NCBI RefSeq assembly: GCF_030409875.1
Contig: NZ_JAUFQR010000001.1
Location: 620,001 to 684,000, forward strand
DNA: 64,000 nucleotides
Source: Chryseobacterium tructae
Lineage (GTDB): Bacteria; Bacteroidota; Bacteroidia; Flavobacteriales; Weeksellaceae
Direction: 5' to 3'
Shown here: positions 1 through 9,352 of the stretch, piece after piece
Position numbering within the stretch: position 1 is the stretch's first letter
Layout: each line of letters starts with the position of its first letter
Position numbers and translations under genes: made by a program
Notes under the pieces: model-generated
Database searches by the model: none
Told to the model about the DNA's origin: nothing
Seen by the model: only the letters and a program-made list of their open reading frames with translations

Positions 1-680
1 ATTCTATTTTATAATTTAAGCTAAAAACCATATCCTCCGAAAACAGTTCAAAAGATTCGGGTCCTAAAACATAAGGATATTGATAATTTTTTCCGTTTTT
101 TAAATGTATTGTAAAGTTTTCCAGATCCAGATTAATATGATTGATCGAGCTGGTGGGGATATCCAGTAACTTTTCAAATTCTGTACTCTTCAGAAATTCC
201 TGATTAATCGGATCGTTTAGATCAGCATCACTGCGAAGTTTTTTTTCCAGCTTTATGATTTTCCAGTTTCCGATAAGCTGATTTCTGTTTTTCTGAGCCT
301 GTTCAAATTCGATGATGGTAGAATCGATATTCTCCGGCTGAAACTTTTCTTTGATAAACTTTCCGTAATATTCTTTCCCTTTTACTTCGATAGTGAGGCT
401 GTCAATAAGCTTAATAGAATAGATATTTCCTTTAGCATCTGTAAACTGATTTTTCTGAATATCCAGGTTTTTATTAAGTACATAATTTTGCCCCCACCAT
501 GTAGTCTGAGCAAGCAATTTTCCATTTTTAAAATATAAAAACTCACGCCAATGATTGTTGTTTTTTACTTTTATAGAGTCGGAAACCCATTCTCCATTCA
601 GAAAAGATAGGTCAGAATTTTTTTGGAAACAGGAAATCTGAAATATGGCGATGAAAAGAATGAGTACACTGGTTTTCATA
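1..680 (-). CDS. Hypothetical lipoprotein, C-terminus beyond window edge
   Basis: An open minus-strand frame runs from an ATG at 680 to the window edge without a stop, about 226 residues. The N-terminus MKTSVLILFIAIFQISC is a lipoprotein signal with Cys17 as the probable lipidated residue, so the protein should be membrane-anchored outside the cytoplasm. The body is hydrophilic and Lys/Asn/Glu-rich and has two similar Trp-containing stretches (LNGEWVSDSI and IGNWKIIKLE), as in lipocalin-like repeats of other Bacteroidota lipoproteins. That resemblance is only suggestive. Function unknown. Confidence 0.75.
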
Positions 681-725
681 GGTTATTATTTTTTTCAATG
701 TACATCTATTTCTGTTATAAAATAA

Positions 726-752
726 AAACCGTTCAAAACTTTTGAACGGTTT
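726..752 (-). terminator. Hairpin terminator
   Basis: Perfect inverted repeat with 13-base arms around one base (AAACCGTTCAAAA / TTTTGAACGGTTT), followed on the minus strand by a T-rich run. It lies just after the 98-residue membrane protein gene read on that strand. Confidence 0.8.
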
Positions 753-784
753 AGGTATTATATTTTTAGTTCTTTTTGGGGTAT

Positions 785-1081
785 TTATTGAGTTTGCAGT
801 CTTATCCAGTTTAGGATAAAAAGTAAAAGGAATATTCCTGCTATATAAAACTGTACTTTATTGACTTTTTTGGCTCCAAACTTCCAAACACAGATTCTGT
901 CTATGATGATAATGAGAACCACAGGAATGAGTCCTAGTAATAAATAAAATCCTGCGAAACCATCTACTGCAGAAACACTGGTAAAGGCAGTATAGGAAAA
1001 AAATAATCCGATAATAAGGGATAATATCCCTAAAATAAGGAATAGAGTAATTTTACGGGTAGTTTTATGTGATGGCTGCAT
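785..1081 (-). CDS. Small hypothetical membrane protein
   Basis: 98 residues with three hydrophobic segments (about 11-33, 43-61 and 77-93) and a basic N-terminus (MQPSHKTTRK), so an inner-membrane protein. No family recognised. It is followed by a strong hairpin terminator and lies 29 bases beyond the stop of the DUF1801 gene, so the two may share a transcript. Confidence 0.65.
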   Translation of the reverse strand: MQPSHKTTRKITLFLILGILSLIIGLFFSYTAFTSVSAVDGFAGFYLLLGLIPVVLIIIIDRICVWKFGAKKVNKVQFYIAGIFLLLFILNWIRLQTQ

Positions 1082-1110
1082 GATAGGTATTAATGAAATT
1101 CATCCTAAAA

Positions 1111-1536
1111 TTATAATTTTTGCTCATAACCGTATTGTATAGCTGCTTCAAGGATTTCAATATTGATTTCTTTGAGATTTTTAAATTTTATACAATATCC
1201 TGTTATGTTTGCTTTTCCTATTTTGTCACCAAAGGTTTTGGCTAAGTAAGTTTTATCATCAATCCCCAAAATATAAACGGAAATACCAGTGGTATTGGCA
1301 CTCATTCCTATTTGATAAAACTCCTTTGTTTTTCCATCAGCATATCGAATAGTGGATAACCCATATCCAATGTTAGGATTGGAAACTGTCTTTCCATCAC
1401 TGTTTTTACCATCCAAAAACCACAATTTAGCATCTGGCATAAGCTTTTGGATGATTCGGTGAAGTTCTCCCATATCATCAGATTTAGATTTAGGCTGGCT
1501 GTTGATGTATTCTGAAATTTGTTCTTGAATGGTCAT
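1111..1536 (-). CDS. DUF1801-family protein
   Basis: 141 residues. The pattern (MTIQEQISEYINSQP, a central LWFLDGK, then IGYGLSTIRYADG and a C-terminal LKEINIEILEAAIQYGYEQ) matches DUF1801/YdhG-like proteins, small cytoplasmic proteins of uncertain role, some linked to iron or stress in other bacteria. Length is normal for the family. The call rests on overall pattern rather than catalytic residues. Confidence 0.65.
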   Translation of the reverse strand: MTIQEQISEYINSQPKSKSDDMGELHRIIQKLMPDAKLWFLDGKNSDGKTVSNPNIGYGLSTIRYADGKTKEFYQIGMSANTTGISVYILGIDDKTYLAKTFGDKIGKANITGYCIKFKNLKEINIEILEAAIQYGYEQKL

Positions 1537-1586
1537 ATCAATTTTGGTAATGAGGTCAATTTTGAAGGTGATATAATAACGAGATA

Positions 1587-1991
1587 TTAGTCTAATAAGT
1601 TGTTATCGCGTAAATAATCAAAAATTATTTTATCAACCTCCGAGATTTTATCTTTGTCTGAATACTTAAGCCATTTCATTTCTTCAATTTCAGAATTTGT
1701 CTGTAATTCTCCGGAATATTCTCCCGAATAGCAGGTCATTTTTACAAGGATACCTTCATCGTGACTATGAGCCTGTGCTTCAAAAGTTCCTACATAATTA
1801 AGGGTTTCAGGATTTATGGTAACGCTTAATTCTTCACTAATTTCGCGAATCAGAGCCTGTTCATCTGTTTCTCCGGTTTCTCTTTTTCCTCCGGGAATAT
1901 AATATTTGTCTTTTCCGTAGCTTTTTGTTGAGAGAATGGCTTTGTCTTTTAATTCTATCCAGGCAAGCTTGTCAATGATTTTGTTGGTCAT
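1587..1991 (-). CDS. Nudix hydrolase
   Basis: 134 residues with a clear Nudix box at about 35-57 (GGKRETGETDEQALIREISE followed by EL), which supplies the metal-binding REISEE glutamates. Nudix enzymes split nucleoside diphosphates linked to another group; the substrate cannot be read from the sequence. Length fits a stand-alone, MutT-like enzyme. ATG start at 1991. Confidence 0.85.
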   Translation of the reverse strand: MTNKIIDKLAWIELKDKAILSTKSYGKDKYYIPGGKRETGETDEQALIREISEELSVTINPETLNYVGTFEAQAHSHDEGILVKMTCYSGEYSGELQTNSEIEEMKWLKYSDKDKISEVDKIIFDYLRDNNLLD

Positions 1992-2051
1992 TATAGTTTA
2001 ATATATTTTTTTATTATTTACACAATTATTTTATAAATGTAAGGGTATTTC

Positions 2052-3074
2052 TTATTTCTTCCCCTTTTTCAAAATGGCTGTAATCGCATCCGAAATTTCA
2101 AATAGCTTTCCGTTATAATTATTCCCCAATAAAATAATAGTCGATTTTTCATTCAGGTCAGAAACTAAAAGAGCTTCATAGTTTCCGGCTCTTCCATCAT
2201 GAGAATGTTCAACTAATTTTTTGTTTTTAAATTGAGCCTCTCCCAAAGAGGATTGAGTATCCGGCGAATTAAATTGTTGCCCCAATTCAAACAATGAATT
2301 TTCATTGATTAACTTTTTTGAATGAAGACAATTTACGAATTTTAGCAAATCTGTTGTCGTTAAGAAAGTGCCACCCACCAAAAAATCCGGTTTATCTTCT
2401 ATTAATTTGTTATTAAATCCTTTAGCTACAAATTTTTCATTAATAATAGGTGTGATCTCAGACGAATTCATTTTACAAGGGTTGAAAATATTTTGGTTGA
2501 CATACTCTTTGTAAGTCATTCCAGTAATCTTTTCAACAATAAACTGCCTTAGAAAAACATTGTTCATGTTGTAATCGTATTGAGTTCCCGGAACAAAATC
2601 AAGTTTATCGATTAATTTTAAATCATCAAAAACATCCTGATTACTTTTAATTTTTTTCCAGTTGACATTGGGAAGTCCACTTGTGTATTGTAATACATCT
2701 TTTATAGTCACTTCATGAGCCCATTGAGGTAATTCAGGAATATATTTTGAAATATGATCCTCAATTTTTAATTTGCCTTGCTCTTGCAATTGCAATAAGG
2801 CTACGCCACTCAATTCTTTGGTAATAGATCCAATATTGAATCTGTAATCAGGGGAAAGCTTTTTCGTTTTTGTTGCATCAGTAAAACCAAAGGAAGCGTT
2901 GTAAATGATTTTATTATTTTTCGAAACTAAAATATTTCCATTAAAAACTCCGGATTGATTTGCGGATCTCATTAAAGAGTCTATTTGTGCGACTTGCTTT
3001 TTCTGGGCAAATACAGAATTGGAGAGAAATAAAAAAATGGTAATTAATAAGGAGATCTGTTTGTGATAGAGCAT
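2052..3074 (-). CDS. Secreted serine hydrolase, class C beta-lactamase family
   Basis: Starting at the ATG at 3074 the product is 340 residues with signal peptide MLYHKQISLLITIFLFLSNS ending VFAQ. The upstream ATG at 3158 would bury that signal, so it was rejected. Family motifs are present: SxxK as SITK (nucleophile Ser), YxN as YDYNMN, and HxG-like HDGRAG. It should act in the periplasm or outside the cell as an esterase, peptidase or DD-carboxypeptidase-like enzyme; resistance to beta-lactams cannot be inferred. A TTGTC tandem repeat lies just upstream. Confidence 0.85.
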   Translation of the reverse strand: MLYHKQISLLITIFLFLSNSVFAQKKQVAQIDSLMRSANQSGVFNGNILVSKNNKIIYNASFGFTDATKTKKLSPDYRFNIGSITKELSGVALLQLQEQGKLKIEDHISKYIPELPQWAHEVTIKDVLQYTSGLPNVNWKKIKSNQDVFDDLKLIDKLDFVPGTQYDYNMNNVFLRQFIVEKITGMTYKEYVNQNIFNPCKMNSSEITPIINEKFVAKGFNNKLIEDKPDFLVGGTFLTTTDLLKFVNCLHSKKLINENSLFELGQQFNSPDTQSSLGEAQFKNKKLVEHSHDGRAGNYEALLVSDLNEKSTIILLGNNYNGKLFEISDAITAILKKGKK

Positions 3075-3100
3075 ATTGGGTTTTTGTTGATTTATTAGTT

Positions 3101-3119
3101 TTGTCTTGTCTTGTCTTGT
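3101..3119. repeat. TTGTC pentanucleotide tandem repeat
   Basis: Three full TTGTC units followed by TTGT, about 27 bases upstream of the serine hydrolase start at 3074. It lies in the probable 5' leader. Copy-number change could alter spacing or an upstream reading frame, but nothing here shows that it varies. Confidence 0.6.
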
Positions 3120-3237
3120 AAAAGGTGATGTTTTATCTGAATATATCAAGAACATCAATAAATTTCTTTAGGACAGATTTATTTATTCTTTTGTCCGGGC
3201 AGTTTTCATAGCAGTCCAATAATGTTTTTTTCATTTT

Positions 3238-3747
3238 TTATTTCTGATAAATGGTGATGGGTATATTGGTTCTTAATCCCCATGCGTTTGCTGAGCTGTT
3301 CTCTTTATTAAAAAGTAATCTTTCATCAATTTTAGAAATGAATTTTTCCCAGCCGTGCATAGAGTCATTGATGATTATTTTTCCGAAGAAGGTTTCAATC
3401 AATAATTCTGTATGAATGTTTTCCAAAACAGAAGTTTTCTGTACGGTTATTCTAAGGATTTCATACCATTCAATCATGGTAATGAAATCGTTGTTCCAAA
3501 TATAGAAACCGGTTTCAGTATACTCGAAGATTCCATCGTCTTCCGATGTCTTTAGCAGAGTTTTATGCTTACGTTTATTTTTATCCGGATTTTTATCTGC
3601 GTTTTTCACGATCAATGCAAATAATGAACACCCCAAAAAGTAGAAACACAACCATATAAGGATGCTTTTCTCAACCTTAAAGATGAGGATCGTAAAAATA
3701 ACGAGTAAAACAGTATTTAGTAGAATTAATTTTTTGGTTAAAGTCAT
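3238..3747 (-). CDS. Hypothetical protein with two N-terminal TM segments
   Basis: 169 residues. Two membrane segments at about 5-24 and 28-47 are followed by a basic linker (NADKNPDKNKRKHK) and a cytoplasmic domain of short beta-strand-like pieces (GIFEYTETGFYIWN, MIEWYEILRI). This resembles YcxB-like or PH-like domains in small bacterial membrane proteins. It has the same build as the 163-residue protein at 27030-27521. No function assigned. Confidence 0.6.
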   Translation of the reverse strand: MTLTKKLILLNTVLLVIFTILIFKVEKSILIWLCFYFLGCSLFALIVKNADKNPDKNKRKHKTLLKTSEDDGIFEYTETGFYIWNNDFITMIEWYEILRITVQKTSVLENIHTELLIETFFGKIIINDSMHGWEKFISKIDERLLFNKENSSANAWGLRTNIPITIYQK

Positions 3748-3824
3748 ATGCTTAATTATTGACTATTATTAAGTTTCCCAGTGCTTTTAAAATGGTAAAA
3801 CTATACAAGAATCCGTATTTTTTC

Positions 3825-4442
3825 TTAAAGATTTCCATAGATTACAATATACTCTGAATATATTAATTTATCATTGAGCCATTCAATCAACTCAGCTTTA
3901 AATTGTGCGGTTTTCAATTCATCTGTTTTCATTTGGCTTATTCTATCGATAATTATTCTACAGGTATTTCTGTCAAAATAATTATGTCCGCAAGTATCAA
4001 AACCATCCTCCATATACCCGTTCCAAGGGTTTATCAAAGGGAACACAGCCTTAAATTCATTGATGACATAATCAAAATCGGCGGTAGGAATGAAAGCATC
4101 GTTTCGCTTGACTGTTTTATAGTGCTCACCATCTTTATTTTCTGGCCATAGAATAAATCCAATTTCATTTCTTGGCGAAGGATTATCCCTTGTCGTGATA
4201 ATTATGGGTTTTGAATTGATTTTTTCAATCGCCTTTGTAATATCATATTGGCAGAGTTCATAATTTTCTTTTGCTGTATCAAGATCACATGCTGTTGAAA
4301 CACTGATCTCACTTATGTTATTATTGTGAAATTCTTGTTCACTGGCATTGATATCACCATTATTTTTCTTCAGCAGTTGTATGGCAACACTTAATGGAAT
4401 TGTAATTTTATTTCGTAGTAATTTTATTTTCTCACTGTCCAT
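3825..4442 (-). CDS. Hypothetical protein with UBA/TS-N-like N-terminus
   Basis: 205 residues. The first 75 contain two helical repeats resembling UBA/TS-N modules (IPLSVAIQLLKKNNGDINAS and VSTACDLDTAKENYELCQYD). The remaining 120 form an unrecognised domain with conserved-looking aromatic and His/Cys positions (FDTCGHNYFDRNTCR). The start overlaps the end of the upstream membrane protein gene by 19 bases, so the two are probably translationally coupled. An immunity-type role is possible but unproven. Confidence 0.6.
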   Translation of the reverse strand: MDSEKIKLLRNKITIPLSVAIQLLKKNNGDINASEQEFHNNNISEISVSTACDLDTAKENYELCQYDITKAIEKINSKPIIITTRDNPSPRNEIGFILWPENKDGEHYKTVKRNDAFIPTADFDYVINEFKAVFPLINPWNGYMEDGFDTCGHNYFDRNTCRIIIDRISQMKTDELKTAQFKAELIEWLNDKLIYSEYIVIYGNL

Positions 4443-4879
4443 TCGATTGTGTTATTGCTTTTTGAATTCGAGATTTTTCCAATATTAGTTTTATTTCTTC
4501 TTGATGGAAAGAATCGAGCCACCGTAAGGGCTATCCCCCAGACTAGAAATCCTATTAAAATACTGAATAGATAAGCATTTGAAGACGAGAAATTAAAAAC
4601 TGCTGGTCGCCCAAGTCCATTAAAAATAAGGATACCCAAATAAATGATATTATAAATTAGGGTAGAAGTAGCAAATGTAACGGACTTTTTAATTTTAATA
4701 ATGAGTACAATGAGGAGTGCCGCCACTAAAGAAATTCCAGCTGCAATCATAAGGCCGAATGGCATCATTCCAAATTGACCTCCCGGCAGACGGGCAATGT
4801 CAATATAGCCGATAAAAATCAAAATATTGAGTAGAGCCATTAGAAAATAACTTTCCAGTATTTTTTCTATTTGTTTCAT
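4424..4879 (-). CDS. Hypothetical four-TM membrane protein
   Basis: 151 residues with four hydrophobic segments (about 11-29, 37-63, 68-89 and 97-119) and a short polar tail. No family recognised. It is first in a two-gene unit with the UBA-like protein gene, overlapping it by 19 bases. Confidence 0.6.
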   Translation of the reverse strand: MKQIEKILESYFLMALLNILIFIGYIDIARLPGGQFGMMPFGLMIAAGISLVAALLIVLIIKIKKSVTFATSTLIYNIIYLGILIFNGLGRPAVFNFSSSNAYLFSILIGFLVWGIALTVARFFPSRRNKTNIGKISNSKSNNTIEWTVRK

Positions 4880-5040
4880 CTGATTTTGGATTCGGGTTGT
4901 GTTTTATTTTTTATAGTGTTAGTATTGATCAATATAGCAATACTCGAATTGAGCTTATTAGTTTTGTTTTTGTAAATTTAATTAAAATAGTTTGTCTTTT
5001 TTCGAAAATAAAATGAACACTCCTGTTTTGAAGAAAAAAA

Positions 5041-5065
5041 TACCACTCTGTAAAACAGAATGGTA
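5041..5065 (-). terminator. Hairpin terminator
   Basis: Inverted repeat with 11-base arms (TACCACTCTGT / ACAGAATGGTA, one mismatch) and a T run on the minus strand, directly after the SHOCT-domain protein gene. Confidence 0.75.
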
Positions 5066-5075
5066 TCCTTAAAAT

Positions 5076-5636
5076 TTATTTTTCTTCCATTATCTTATCT
5101 TTTTCCTTTTGGAATTCTTCTTCGGACAGAACACCTGAATCTTTTAATTCTTTAATCTTTTTCAGCTTGTCATATTTTGTTTCTGAATTTAGATTTTGAG
5201 ATTTTTCTTTAGAGAGAAATTCTGCAGGAATGATTAACTCACCAGATTTAATGGCATTCTCAAGATCAATTTCATAGTTCATAAGGCCACTTCCTATTTT
5301 AGCGTAATACACAAAACCATTTCGTTTACTGCCTCTGGGCATGATCTTTTTTACCTTGAAAGTCAGTCCTGAATTACTTCTTTTAAAGGAGTTTGCCTGA
5401 TTAGCCAATCCCTGATAACCTGTTGTTGAGGTATAATTGAACATTGAAGAGGCATTGGTTCTGATAAATTTAAAATCACCATCATTCATAGAGCCTGTCC
5501 CGATTTTTAAGTCTAACCCTTCGTATACTTTAAATCCTGTAGAGGTTGTTAAGGTATCGTTCTCAAATGTTGGAGCTGTTTGAGCAAAAGAAACCCCAAA
5601 AACTAAAAGGGTCAATAGAAATACTAGTCTTTTCAT
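5076..5636 (-). CDS. Secreted protein with C-terminal SHOCT domain
   Basis: 186 residues. A signal peptide (MKRLVFLLTLLVFGVSFAQ) precedes a beta-rich middle region and a C-terminal SHOCT module at about 154-185 (KLKKIKELKDSGVLSEEEFQ). SHOCT is a short helical oligomerisation motif, usually at protein ends. The middle part is unrecognised. A hairpin terminator follows. Confidence 0.75.
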   Translation of the reverse strand: MKRLVFLLTLLVFGVSFAQTAPTFENDTLTTSTGFKVYEGLDLKIGTGSMNDGDFKFIRTNASSMFNYTSTTGYQGLANQANSFKRSNSGLTFKVKKIMPRGSKRNGFVYYAKIGSGLMNYEIDLENAIKSGELIIPAEFLSKEKSQNLNSETKYDKLKKIKELKDSGVLSEEEFQKEKDKIMEEK

Positions 5637-5728
5637 TGTTTTATTTTTTAATAATCAAATTGATCGTCAAAAGTAAAACAAGCTGTGGGAGCTACCTTAC
5701 GGGAATCCTTATCTGTAAATAAATTATA

Positions 5729-6139
5729 TCAATACAAAATATCAGCATCCGAATCTATAAGAAATAAGGCTTCAGAAAAAGTATCTGCAATCCATTCCGG
5801 TGTTTCATCATAATTTTTAAAAACTCCTTTTTTTCCTTTCATAAAGCCCATCTGAATTGAATTGATCAAATAGTCGGCAAATACAATGAAGTTCTTATCT
5901 GTTTGGTTATGATATTCTTCCTGAATTCTTGCTAAAGGCCAGATTGAAAACATATTCCTTGTCCAATCCCAATCCAGAAAGCCGTCCAATTGTAAATAAA
6001 ATTCTTTAAAATCATCAGGAAACGGGAAGTTGATCATTTCTTCTGTTGCTTTAATGGACTCTTCTGTTGCAGGCGGGCTCAATTTTATGTTTTGATTCGC
6101 CCATGTTTCTTTAATCTTCTCGATCTTAATAATAATCAT
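5729..6139 (-). CDS. SMI1/KNR4 (SUKH-1) family protein
   Basis: 136 residues with the SUKH pattern: PATEESIKATEEMINFPFPD, then DFKEFYLQLDGF and a late FADYLINSIQMGF. SUKH proteins are commonly immunity proteins against contact-dependent or polymorphic toxins. No cognate toxin gene is present nearby, so this would be an orphan immunity gene or a regulatory SUKH protein. Confidence 0.75.
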   Translation of the reverse strand: MIIIKIEKIKETWANQNIKLSPPATEESIKATEEMINFPFPDDFKEFYLQLDGFLDWDWTRNMFSIWPLARIQEEYHNQTDKNFIVFADYLINSIQMGFMKGKKGVFKNYDETPEWIADTFSEALFLIDSDADILY

Positions 6140-6181
6140 TCCAATGATATCGACTAGAATTGATAATAATTTATTTTCTAT

Positions 6182-6841
6182 TTAAAATAAAGGTTCTCCG
6201 TTGAGATCTGTTGTAAGGACTTCACTCATGTAATCAAAGAATGGACGCATGGCAAGCAACGTTTGTACGACTTCCTTTTGGAAATTTTCTGAGAAAACTT
6301 CTTGATCAGTAAATTTTCGCATGACGATGTATTGTTTTTTTCTGATAAGCTCTATAGCCGGATGATTTTTATCAAAACCTCGTGGAGCTGTTTTTACAGA
6401 ATCCCCTTTGAGTTCTCCGAAATAGTTGATAAAGGTTTTATCAGAAGTAATCTTTTCGATTTCTTGTGTACCAAGTTCAAATTCCTGGCGGATGCGGAGT
6501 AAATCTTTGGTTTCAGGTCCCCAAAATCCACCGCCTACAAAACTGTTTCCAGGTTCTAGCTGAATATAATATCCACCTCTCAGCATTGGTTTTGAACGAG
6601 AATACCCCACACCAAAATTGGTTTTATAAGGCGTTTGATCCTTGGAAAAACGAACATCTCTGTAAATCCTGAAAATATGAATTCCTTTTAATTTGTCATA
6701 TTCCTGAAGTTCAGTATAGATCTGGTTAAAAAATACTTTGTTTTCTTTTACGACCAAATCATATTCAGATTTGTGACTGGCAAACCAGTCCCGATTGTTG
6801 TTCTTTGTTAATTGGGTAAGAAACTCAAATGTTTTTTTCAT
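6182..6841 (-). CDS. DUF2461 family protein
   Basis: 219 residues from the ATG at 6841, which gives the usual family N-terminus MKKTFEFLTQLTKNNNRDWF. An upstream ATG at 6889 would add 16 atypical residues. Signature elements include DWFASHKSEYD, FRIYRDVRFSKDQTPYKT and GGYYIQLEPGNSFVGGGFW, all typical of DUF2461 (TIGR02453). The family is widespread and uncharacterised. Confidence 0.8.
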   Translation of the reverse strand: MKKTFEFLTQLTKNNNRDWFASHKSEYDLVVKENKVFFNQIYTELQEYDKLKGIHIFRIYRDVRFSKDQTPYKTNFGVGYSRSKPMLRGGYYIQLEPGNSFVGGGFWGPETKDLLRIRQEFELGTQEIEKITSDKTFINYFGELKGDSVKTAPRGFDKNHPAIELIRKKQYIVMRKFTDQEVFSENFQKEVVQTLLAMRPFFDYMSEVLTTDLNGEPLF

Positions 6842-7026
6842 AATGTTATATGCAGAGACACTTTTTAGTTTTGAAAATATTGATTTCAAAGTTAAAAACC
6901 TTTTATTACTTTATCTGTATTGTTATGAGTTAAATGTAAATATTTTTAACCTATAGTTTTTTGTAAGATTGTAGATCACAGAAAGAGTATTGGCGAAGAA
7001 CTGTCTTCTCTTTCAAGGGTATTGAA

Positions 7027-7521
7027 TTAATTCTTAGAAACTTTAAATTCTTTTTTCCAAACCAGATCTATGATCAATCCTAAAATGACAAACCCAATAC
7101 TTGAGTAAGGAAAACTTGTAATCGCTTCAAAAATGAGTTGACCATCACTTTTGAAATTCAAAAATAGAGCCCAGTATATATAAAATCCTAGTGGATGAAT
7201 AATAAAATAGAAAATAAACATGGCCAGAACTATTTCAGCCCATTTTAAATGAAGCCCTTTGTTAGCAATGTTTTGGGCTGCTTTTAATGTTAGGAAAAGG
7301 AATAGGATTAAGAGTAAAACAAAAATTAAAATTGTTACTTTTCCTACATTCCCATATGGATCTTTGTTTACAAAATTTTCTGCTATTAATTCTATTAGGC
7401 TTGCAGGTATAATCGTAAAAATAGGAACAATGTAAGTGAATGTTAGTAAAAAAGAGAGCACACTAAAAATCAGTCCGATTTTTAGTCCTAAATAGGTATT
7501 GTTCGCCTCGGTTTTCATCAT
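7027..7521 (-). CDS. Hypothetical four-TM membrane protein
   Basis: 164 residues with four hydrophobic stretches at about 10-43, 61-80, 95-121 and 136-154. It resembles DUF4064-like small membrane proteins in layout only. Monocistronic by position. Confidence 0.6.
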   Translation of the reverse strand: MMKTEANNTYLGLKIGLIFSVLSFLLTFTYIVPIFTIIPASLIELIAENFVNKDPYGNVGKVTILIFVLLLILFLFLTLKAAQNIANKGLHLKWAEIVLAMFIFYFIIHPLGFYIYWALFLNFKSDGQLIFEAITSFPYSSIGFVILGLIIDLVWKKEFKVSKN

Positions 7522-7697
7522 ATTATACAGTATTGGAGTGTGAACAACATTGAATGGAAAGCTCTATTTCGATCACATGGAGTTTATAACCCTGTTATGA
7601 ACTAAAATACAAAAAATGAATCGATAAATGCGGAAGAATTTTGAATACTATACTTTATTCGATGATTACCCATATGATCCTGTGAAATATATTTTCA

Positions 7698-8492
7698 TTA
7701 AGTTTTTAAAGCATTTTTTACCACTTCAGGTAAACCCTCTTTATTTTGTACCCTTTCGTAATATTTTTGAGATTTTTTGATCAATTTCTCATTTGAATTT
7801 TTTATTCCGATTTGCTTCAGACTTAATGCATAGCATCCATTAAAAGTATCATCCTTTTTAAAGTTGGATTCTGCCTTTTCAAAATAAGGAATAGCCTCTT
7901 CATATTTTTCATTTAATGTTAACAATACCGCTTTGAGGCATTGAGTATCTTTGTTTGGTGTATTGTATTTACTTTCGGCAATATTTATATTTTCGAGTCC
8001 GTTTTTATAATCTTCTATAAATAAAGAGGTAAGCCCAATTCCATAATACCCTTCAGGACTTTCAGGAAAATATTCTGTCATTTCCTTGAATTTCTTTCTT
8101 GAAAAACTCATTCTTCCGACTTTCATAGCGAGAGTGGCAAGATTCTGTTTAAATTCTATGGATCTGTTTTGAGCAAGGCTGTCTGCCGCATGATAGAAAA
8201 TAACCGCTTTATCCTCTTCATTGCTCAGTCTTAAAGTATAACCGGCCCAAAAATAGGCATCACAAAAATCGTTATCCTTTTCTATAACTTCTGCAAAGAT
8301 GTTGAAAGCAGCACCAAGATATAACTTCTGTTGAACAGCTCTTATTCCCAAAGGATATATTTTATTGACTCTTTCATTATCCGGTTTTTTACAATAGGTT
8401 CTTTTTCCTAAAAAATAATCGGTTTGATTTTGCTGAGCCTGAATGTTTATCAGACACAACAGGACTGATAAAAGCAATATGATTTGTTTCAT
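7698..8492 (-). CDS. Secreted tetratricopeptide-repeat protein
   Basis: 264 residues from the ATG at 8492, which leaves an ordinary signal peptide (MKQIILLLSVLLCLINIQAQ). Helical TPR-type repeats cover about 45-240, for example ALRLSNEEDKAVIFYHAADS-like and EKYEEAIPYFEKAES segments. It is probably a periplasmic or surface interaction protein; partner unknown. Confidence 0.7.
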   Translation of the reverse strand: MKQIILLLSVLLCLINIQAQQNQTDYFLGKRTYCKKPDNERVNKIYPLGIRAVQQKLYLGAAFNIFAEVIEKDNDFCDAYFWAGYTLRLSNEEDKAVIFYHAADSLAQNRSIEFKQNLATLAMKVGRMSFSRKKFKEMTEYFPESPEGYYGIGLTSLFIEDYKNGLENINIAESKYNTPNKDTQCLKAVLLTLNEKYEEAIPYFEKAESNFKKDDTFNGCYALSLKQIGIKNSNEKLIKKSQKYYERVQNKEGLPEVVKNALKT

Positions 8493-8711
8493 GGATAAGT
8501 TTTTTGTCAAAAGAAGAATATAGGCTACATAAGATAAAGGTGAAACTTGATTTCAATTTTTTGACCCCATATTACCGATATTTTTCGCGAACTAAACTAA
8601 GAAAAAAATGTGAACAAGTAATGGAATGTTTTTAAAGAGACATTTTTATTTGCACAAAGTCACGATACTTTTTGCCGTGAGAATTTCATAAAACAGAGGT
8701 CTGTATATATT

Positions 8712-9281
8712 TTACCTTATTGTTAATTCGTGATGGGTGATGAGTTGATTTGCATTTTTTAAAATAATTCCACGGGTATGCTTTTCTGCTCCCAGTTTTT
8801 TCTCAATATAATTTTTAAGTTTCCTTTGATCAGAGCGAATGAGTTTCCAGTCTAATTGATGAGCTTCTTTTTCGTGATCCGGATTTATGAAGTCTTTTGC
8901 TAGAGCCCCTTTTTCATTAAATCCCATACACTGTGATGCATTGAGAAACCCATTTTCTATTCCGCCGAAATATAGCCTTTGTATTCCCCAGCCTGCACTT
9001 GCATATCGAAACGTGTGTCCATTACAATATTGAGGATCTAATGTTACTTTTTGAACGATATTTTTTGTTTTATCCAACGGATTCCAAAGTCCAAATGTAA
9101 CATTATACTGTTTGCCGTTTTCCAAATCGAATTTTTCCGAAATTTCAGCAGTCGAAAAATACTGTTGTAGTTCTTCTCCAAATTCAGAATAATGATCAAA
9201 AACCAGGTAGTTAGTTTCAGAAAATATAAAATCCAATAGTAATTTTTTATCTTCAATGGTTCCGAAAAAATCTGTTTGCAT
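8712..9281 (-). CDS. Hypothetical protein
   Basis: 189 residues starting at MQTDFFGTIEDKKLL (ATG at 9281); an ATG 60 bases upstream would add an unconvincing leader. Soluble, no signal peptide. Conserved-looking middle (YASAGWGIQRLYFGGIENG) and a lysine-rich C-terminus (KNYIEKKLGAEKHTR). No family recognised. Confidence 0.6.
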   Translation of the reverse strand: MQTDFFGTIEDKKLLLDFIFSETNYLVFDHYSEFGEELQQYFSTAEISEKFDLENGKQYNVTFGLWNPLDKTKNIVQKVTLDPQYCNGHTFRYASAGWGIQRLYFGGIENGFLNASQCMGFNEKGALAKDFINPDHEKEAHQLDWKLIRSDQRKLKNYIEKKLGAEKHTRGIILKNANQLITHHELTIR

Positions 9282-9352
9282 ACTGTTGTATTGTTGGTAA
9301 TATTCAAATTTACATATTGTCCTAATAATATCTACACACAACTATGTTACCA

